Source of the DNA: Polynucleobacter paneuropaeus | GTDB taxonomy: Bacteria > Pseudomonadota > Gammaproteobacteria > Burkholderiales > Burkholderiaceae | NCBI RefSeq assembly: GCF_003261235.1 | Contig: NZ_CP030085.1 | Coordinates: 310,001-374,000 of the forward strand | Reading direction: 5' to 3' | DNA: 64,000 nucleotides | In this document: positions 62,037-64,000 of the stretch, piece after piece | Layout of the letters: each line of letters starts with the position of its first letter | How positions within the stretch are numbered: position 1 is the first letter of the stretch | Made by a program: the position numbers and the translations under genes | The notes under the pieces: model-generated | Seen by the model: only the letters and a program-made list of their open reading frames with translations | Told to the model about the DNA's origin: nothing | The model's database searches: none

Positions 62037-62180
62037 TTACTTCAACCAAGGTGAATAGATGTAAGCAAGTAAATGGGCAAGTGCTGCGATCATCCCAAAA
62101 AATTGCGTACCTTGTATGAGGTTGCGATGCAACTCTTCCGCCTCCTCAACACTCAGACCTGTAAGAGTGTTATTTGTCAT
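62037..62180 (-). CDS. pucB: LH2 antenna beta polypeptide
   Basis: 47 residues from ATG 62180, preceded by GAGAGGAAA. 'MTNNTLTGLSVEEAEELHRNL' N-terminus with a conserved His for B800, helix with the ligand His in 'ALAHLLAYIYSPW'. It is 38/44 identical over its length to the C-terminal domain of the BchF fusion at 45925-46599, with a 26-base exact DNA match (62122-62147 versus 46489-46514). An in-frame upstream start exists at 62222 but has no ribosome site. Confidence 0.95.
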   Translation of the reverse strand: MTNNTLTGLSVEEAEELHRNLIQGTQFFGMIAALAHLLAYIYSPWLK

Positions 62181-62259
62181 AGCGTTTCCTCTCAAATCTA
62201 ACTGCGTCGTGCTAACCCACACGAGGGCACTGAATAACCTTCTGTACTACAGGGTGAAT

Positions 62260-62289
62260 TTTATACCAATGTGTACAAAAAAATATACA
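62260..62289 (-). promoter_or_regulatory. puc promoter with PpsR/CrtJ operator
   Basis: An exact TGT-N12-ACA palindrome at 62272-62289 lies about 90 bases upstream of pucB. A -10-like TATAAA (complement of 62260-62265) follows on the minus strand, so the operator covers the -35 region. Confidence 0.8.
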
Positions 62290-62452
62290 GTTTTATGGGT
62301 AATTTCCCTTACAAGTTCTTTTATTGCAGTGCAAAATAACTTGCTCATCACGCTAATTTTTAGGGCTTGTTTAATCTGGATGGGATATAGAATGATTCTC
62401 TTTAAAGGCTGTTTTGGGGTGTCAAAGCAGTCAAACTAGTGAGTGCTTTGCC

Positions 62453-62638
62453 ATGATAAAAATGCTATTTGAGATCGCTTGCGCCGCAGTTGGATTTGCC
62501 ATGTCCCTGTTATTCGCCAAGCAACTGGATCTGGGAACTGTGCCTGCAGTATTTATGGGGCTGATGGGGGCAATCTTTGCATTTATTCTTGCTCAAGGCC
62601 TTACAAGCTTCATATTTCGTATACTCAGACGAGATTAA
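62453..62638 (+). CDS. Small two-span membrane protein (61 aa), unknown
   Basis: From ATG 62453 (MIKMLFEIACAAVGFAMS...). Two hydrophobic segments ('FEIACAAVGFAMSLLFA' and 'AVFMGLMGAIFAFILAQGL') and a basic end 'FRILRRD'. The frame extends upstream to 62414. Not recognised; 33 bases before another small membrane gene. Confidence 0.5.
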   Translation: MIKMLFEIACAAVGFAMSLLFAKQLDLGTVPAVFMGLMGAIFAFILAQGLTSFIFRILRRD

Positions 62639-62674
62639 TTTGGGGCTCAGCCTCTTTAACCATAAGGATAAGTG

Positions 62675-62914
62675 ATGAAAGAGCAATCTGTACCTGGACA
62701 AGTAGACGCAAAATTGAAAAGAACCCTGCTTTGGCTCAAATTTGCCATTGTTGTATTTCCCTTGGCATTCATTGGCCAGATCTGGATTCTCTATCAAGAG
62801 TATTCCTTTACAAATCTCGTCTTTGTGCTGATTACAGCTTTAGCCTTGTATTCCACTATTAATTCGTACAAAAAATTTAAAGCCTACGAAGCTGCTACCA
62901 AGAATCAGGAGTAG
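62675..62914 (+). CDS. Small two-span membrane protein (79 aa), unknown
   Basis: From ATG 62675 with AAGGA upstream. MKEQSVPGQVDAKLKRTLLWLKFAIVV... two helices ('LKFAIVVFPLAFIGQIWILY' and 'NLVFVLITALALYSTI') and a Lys-rich C-terminus. Not recognised. Lies upstream of hemA, separated by a PpsR-type operator. Confidence 0.55.
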   Translation: MKEQSVPGQVDAKLKRTLLWLKFAIVVFPLAFIGQIWILYQEYSFTNLVFVLITALALYSTINSYKKFKAYEAATKNQE

Positions 62915-62958
62915 TGGCCCTTATGGGGGTTTTCCCTATTAGGTGATACTCAAATAGG

Positions 62959-62976
62959 TGTCAATCTTGATTGACA
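62959..62976. promoter_or_regulatory. PpsR/CrtJ operator and promoter upstream of hemA
   Basis: Exact TGT-N12-ACA palindrome TGTCAA...TTGACA. Its right half (62971-62976) is a perfect -35; AAGAAT at 62994-62999 lies exactly 17 bases later as a -10-like element. The same layout occurs upstream of bchH. Confidence 0.85.
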
Positions 62977-63052
62977 TATTGCGAATCAAGAGGAAGAATC
63001 ATTTCTATGATTTTTCTTGATCCGTCCAAGCTATTTTTAAATAGCCACTAGC

Positions 63053-64000
63053 ATGCAAATACTGAATCTTGGTGTCAATCATCACACCGCTCCAATTGAC
63101 ATTCGGGAGAGGGTTGCTATTGCCCCGGAACATTTGCAGGATTCCTTATTGGATCTTCGTAATCATTTGAAGGGGAAGTATTCAGATTTGACGCCAGAGG
63201 TAACCATTTTATCTACCTGCAATCGCATGGAGATTTATTGTGCGGCTAATGACGCTACTTATCCTGATCATTATTTAGAGGAGCGCACTTTTGATTGGCT
63301 AGCTGCTCAGAATAATGTCCATCAACATGAATTACGCCCCTACATCTATTCAGCTAAGGAAAGTGATGCAGTCAAACATGCTTTCAGGGTGGGCAGTGGT
63401 TTAGATTCAATGGTCTTAGGAGAAACTCAAATCCTAGGGCAAATGAAAAAGGCTATCGAAAATGCTAATCAAGTAGGTGCTTTGGGGGCTTACTTAAAAC
63501 CGTTGTTTGACAAAACCTTTTCTGTAGCAAAAGTCGTTCGAGGTAATACCCAAATTGGTGCGCACTCAGTCTCTATGGCGGGCGCTTCCGTGAAATTGGT
63601 TGAGCGCATCTTTGGGAAAATGAGCCAATGCAGTGTTTTGTTTATTGGTGCTGGGGAGATGATCGGACTTTGCGCAAATCACTTTGCAGGAAAAAATCCG
63701 AAAAAGATTGCAATTTCAAACAGAACTGTTGACCGAGGCAACGACTTAATTAAAACTTTTTCCGATAAGAATTTACAAACTGAGGTATTTCCATTGGTTG
63801 ACTTACCAAAGCAGTTGCATGAATACGATGTCGTGGTTTCTTGCACTGCTAGTTCGCTTCCAATCATTGGCATGGGAATGGTTAAAACAGCGCTTAAAGC
63901 TAGGCAATCTCGCCCTATTGTTCTGATAGATTTAGCAGTACCAAGAGATTTTGAGCCAGAAATCAAGAGTCTTAAAAATGCCTATCTTTACTCTATTGAT
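63053..64000 (+). CDS. hemA: Glutamyl-tRNA reductase (5' part, runs off the window)
   Basis: 316 residues are visible from ATG 63053 and the frame is open to the edge. 'LNLGVNHHTAPIDIRERVA' opens the protein, the catalytic Cys lies in 'LSTCNRMEIY', followed by 'GLDSMVLGETQILGQMK' and the NADPH domain 'VLFIGAGEMIGLCANHF'. It reduces glutamyl-tRNA to glutamate-1-semialdehyde, the first committed step of tetrapyrrole synthesis. A PpsR operator lies 77 bases upstream, tying haem/bacteriochlorophyll supply to the photosynthesis regulon. Confidence 0.96.
   Translation, partial: MQILNLGVNHHTAPIDIRERVAIAPEHLQDSLLDLRNHLKGKYSDLTPEVTILSTCNRMEIYCAANDATYPDHYLEERTFDWLAAQNNVHQHELRPYIYSAKESDAVKHAFRVGSGLDSMVLGETQILGQMKKAIENANQVGALGAYLKPLFDKTFSVAKVVRGNTQIGAHSVSMAGASVKLVERIFGKMSQCSVLFIGAGEMIGLCANHFAGKNPKKIAISNRTVDRGNDLIKTFSDKNLQTEVFPLVDLPKQLHEYDVVVSCTASSLPIIGMGMVKTALKARQSRPIVLIDLAVPRDFEPEIKSLKNAYLYSID

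Noticed and set aside
62269..62439. A 56-residue hydrophobic reading frame (MCTKKYTVLWVIS...) beginning inside the puc operator
   Set aside because: No ribosome site at a proper distance, and the start lies in the palindrome that is better explained as the puc control region.
1..64000. CRISPR arrays, tRNA and rRNA genes
   Set aside because: I found no regularly spaced repeats and no cloverleaf or rRNA-like segments; the recombinase is not next to a visible tRNA gene.

Overview
This window is a nearly complete photosynthesis gene cluster (PGC) of a purple, bacteriochlorophyll a-based proteobacterium. Three things point to a Burkholderiales-type freshwater bacterium, and a Polynucleobacter-like host is a reasonable guess that I cannot prove from sequence alone: the low-to-moderate GC content; the gene order bchF-bchM-lhaA-puhABC-acsF-puhE-bchG-pucC-like-bchP; and a spheroidene/spheroidenone carotenoid set (crtE, F, I, B, C, D, A). 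The oxygen-dependent cyclase AcsF is present and BchE is not seen, which fits an aerobic anoxygenic phototroph.

Layout. 1-5059: AT-rich surface-polysaccharide genes (four glycosyltransferases plus the tail of a fifth, and one hexapeptide acyltransferase). 5060-7871: mobile region with a non-coding stretch carrying a perfect palindrome, a tyrosine recombinase whose 5' end is built from a duplicated IS end, and an IS3-family element. 7933-12678: small membrane protein, ispH, MsbA-like ABC exporter, epimerase, small ORFs, terminator. 12895-16709: bchNBL (dark protochlorophyllide reductase), followed convergently by a light-dependent protochlorophyllide reductase (LPOR). 17755-22554: two alpha/beta hydrolases (the second is bchO), bchD, bchI. 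22811-28706: bchH, crtE, crtF. 28864-37613: bchCXYZ and the puf operon, with two unexpected small ORFs (33832-33981 between bchZ and pufB; 34158-34382 between pufB and pufA), then pufLMC. 37691-43367: crtI, crtB, then crtA/D/C on the other strand. 43378-45634: the regulators ppsR and aerR/ppaA. 45925-56325: bchF, bchM, lhaA, puhABC, acsF, puhE, bchG, pucC-like, bchP, a 40-aa membrane ORF. 56322-59101: lipocalin, lipoprotein, NnrU-like protein, bciB. 59227-62180: glutathione peroxidase, small membrane ORFs, pucC, pucA, pucB. 62453-end: two small membrane proteins and the start of hemA.

How it works together. HemA starts tetrapyrrole synthesis; BchHDI, BchM, AcsF, BciB, BchNBL or LPOR, BchF, BchXYZ, BchC, BchG and BchP make bacteriochlorophyll a. 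The Crt enzymes make spheroidene-type carotenoids. PufLM/PuhA/PufC form the reaction centre, PufBA the LH1 ring and PucBA the LH2 ring, with PuhB/C/E, LhaA and PucC as assembly factors. PpsR with its antirepressor AerR probably controls the system through five perfect TGT-N12-ACA operators found upstream of bchN, bchI/bchH, bchC, pucB and hemA.

Main oddities: bchF is fused in frame to a complete LH2 beta polypeptide nearly identical to the separate pucB; a single-span membrane ORF interrupts pufB-pufA; a 49-aa ORF is translationally coupled on both sides between bchZ and pufB; DPOR and LPOR coexist; bchH and hemA share an almost identical promoter/operator architecture; crtC has no conventional start codon near the start of its homologous region.
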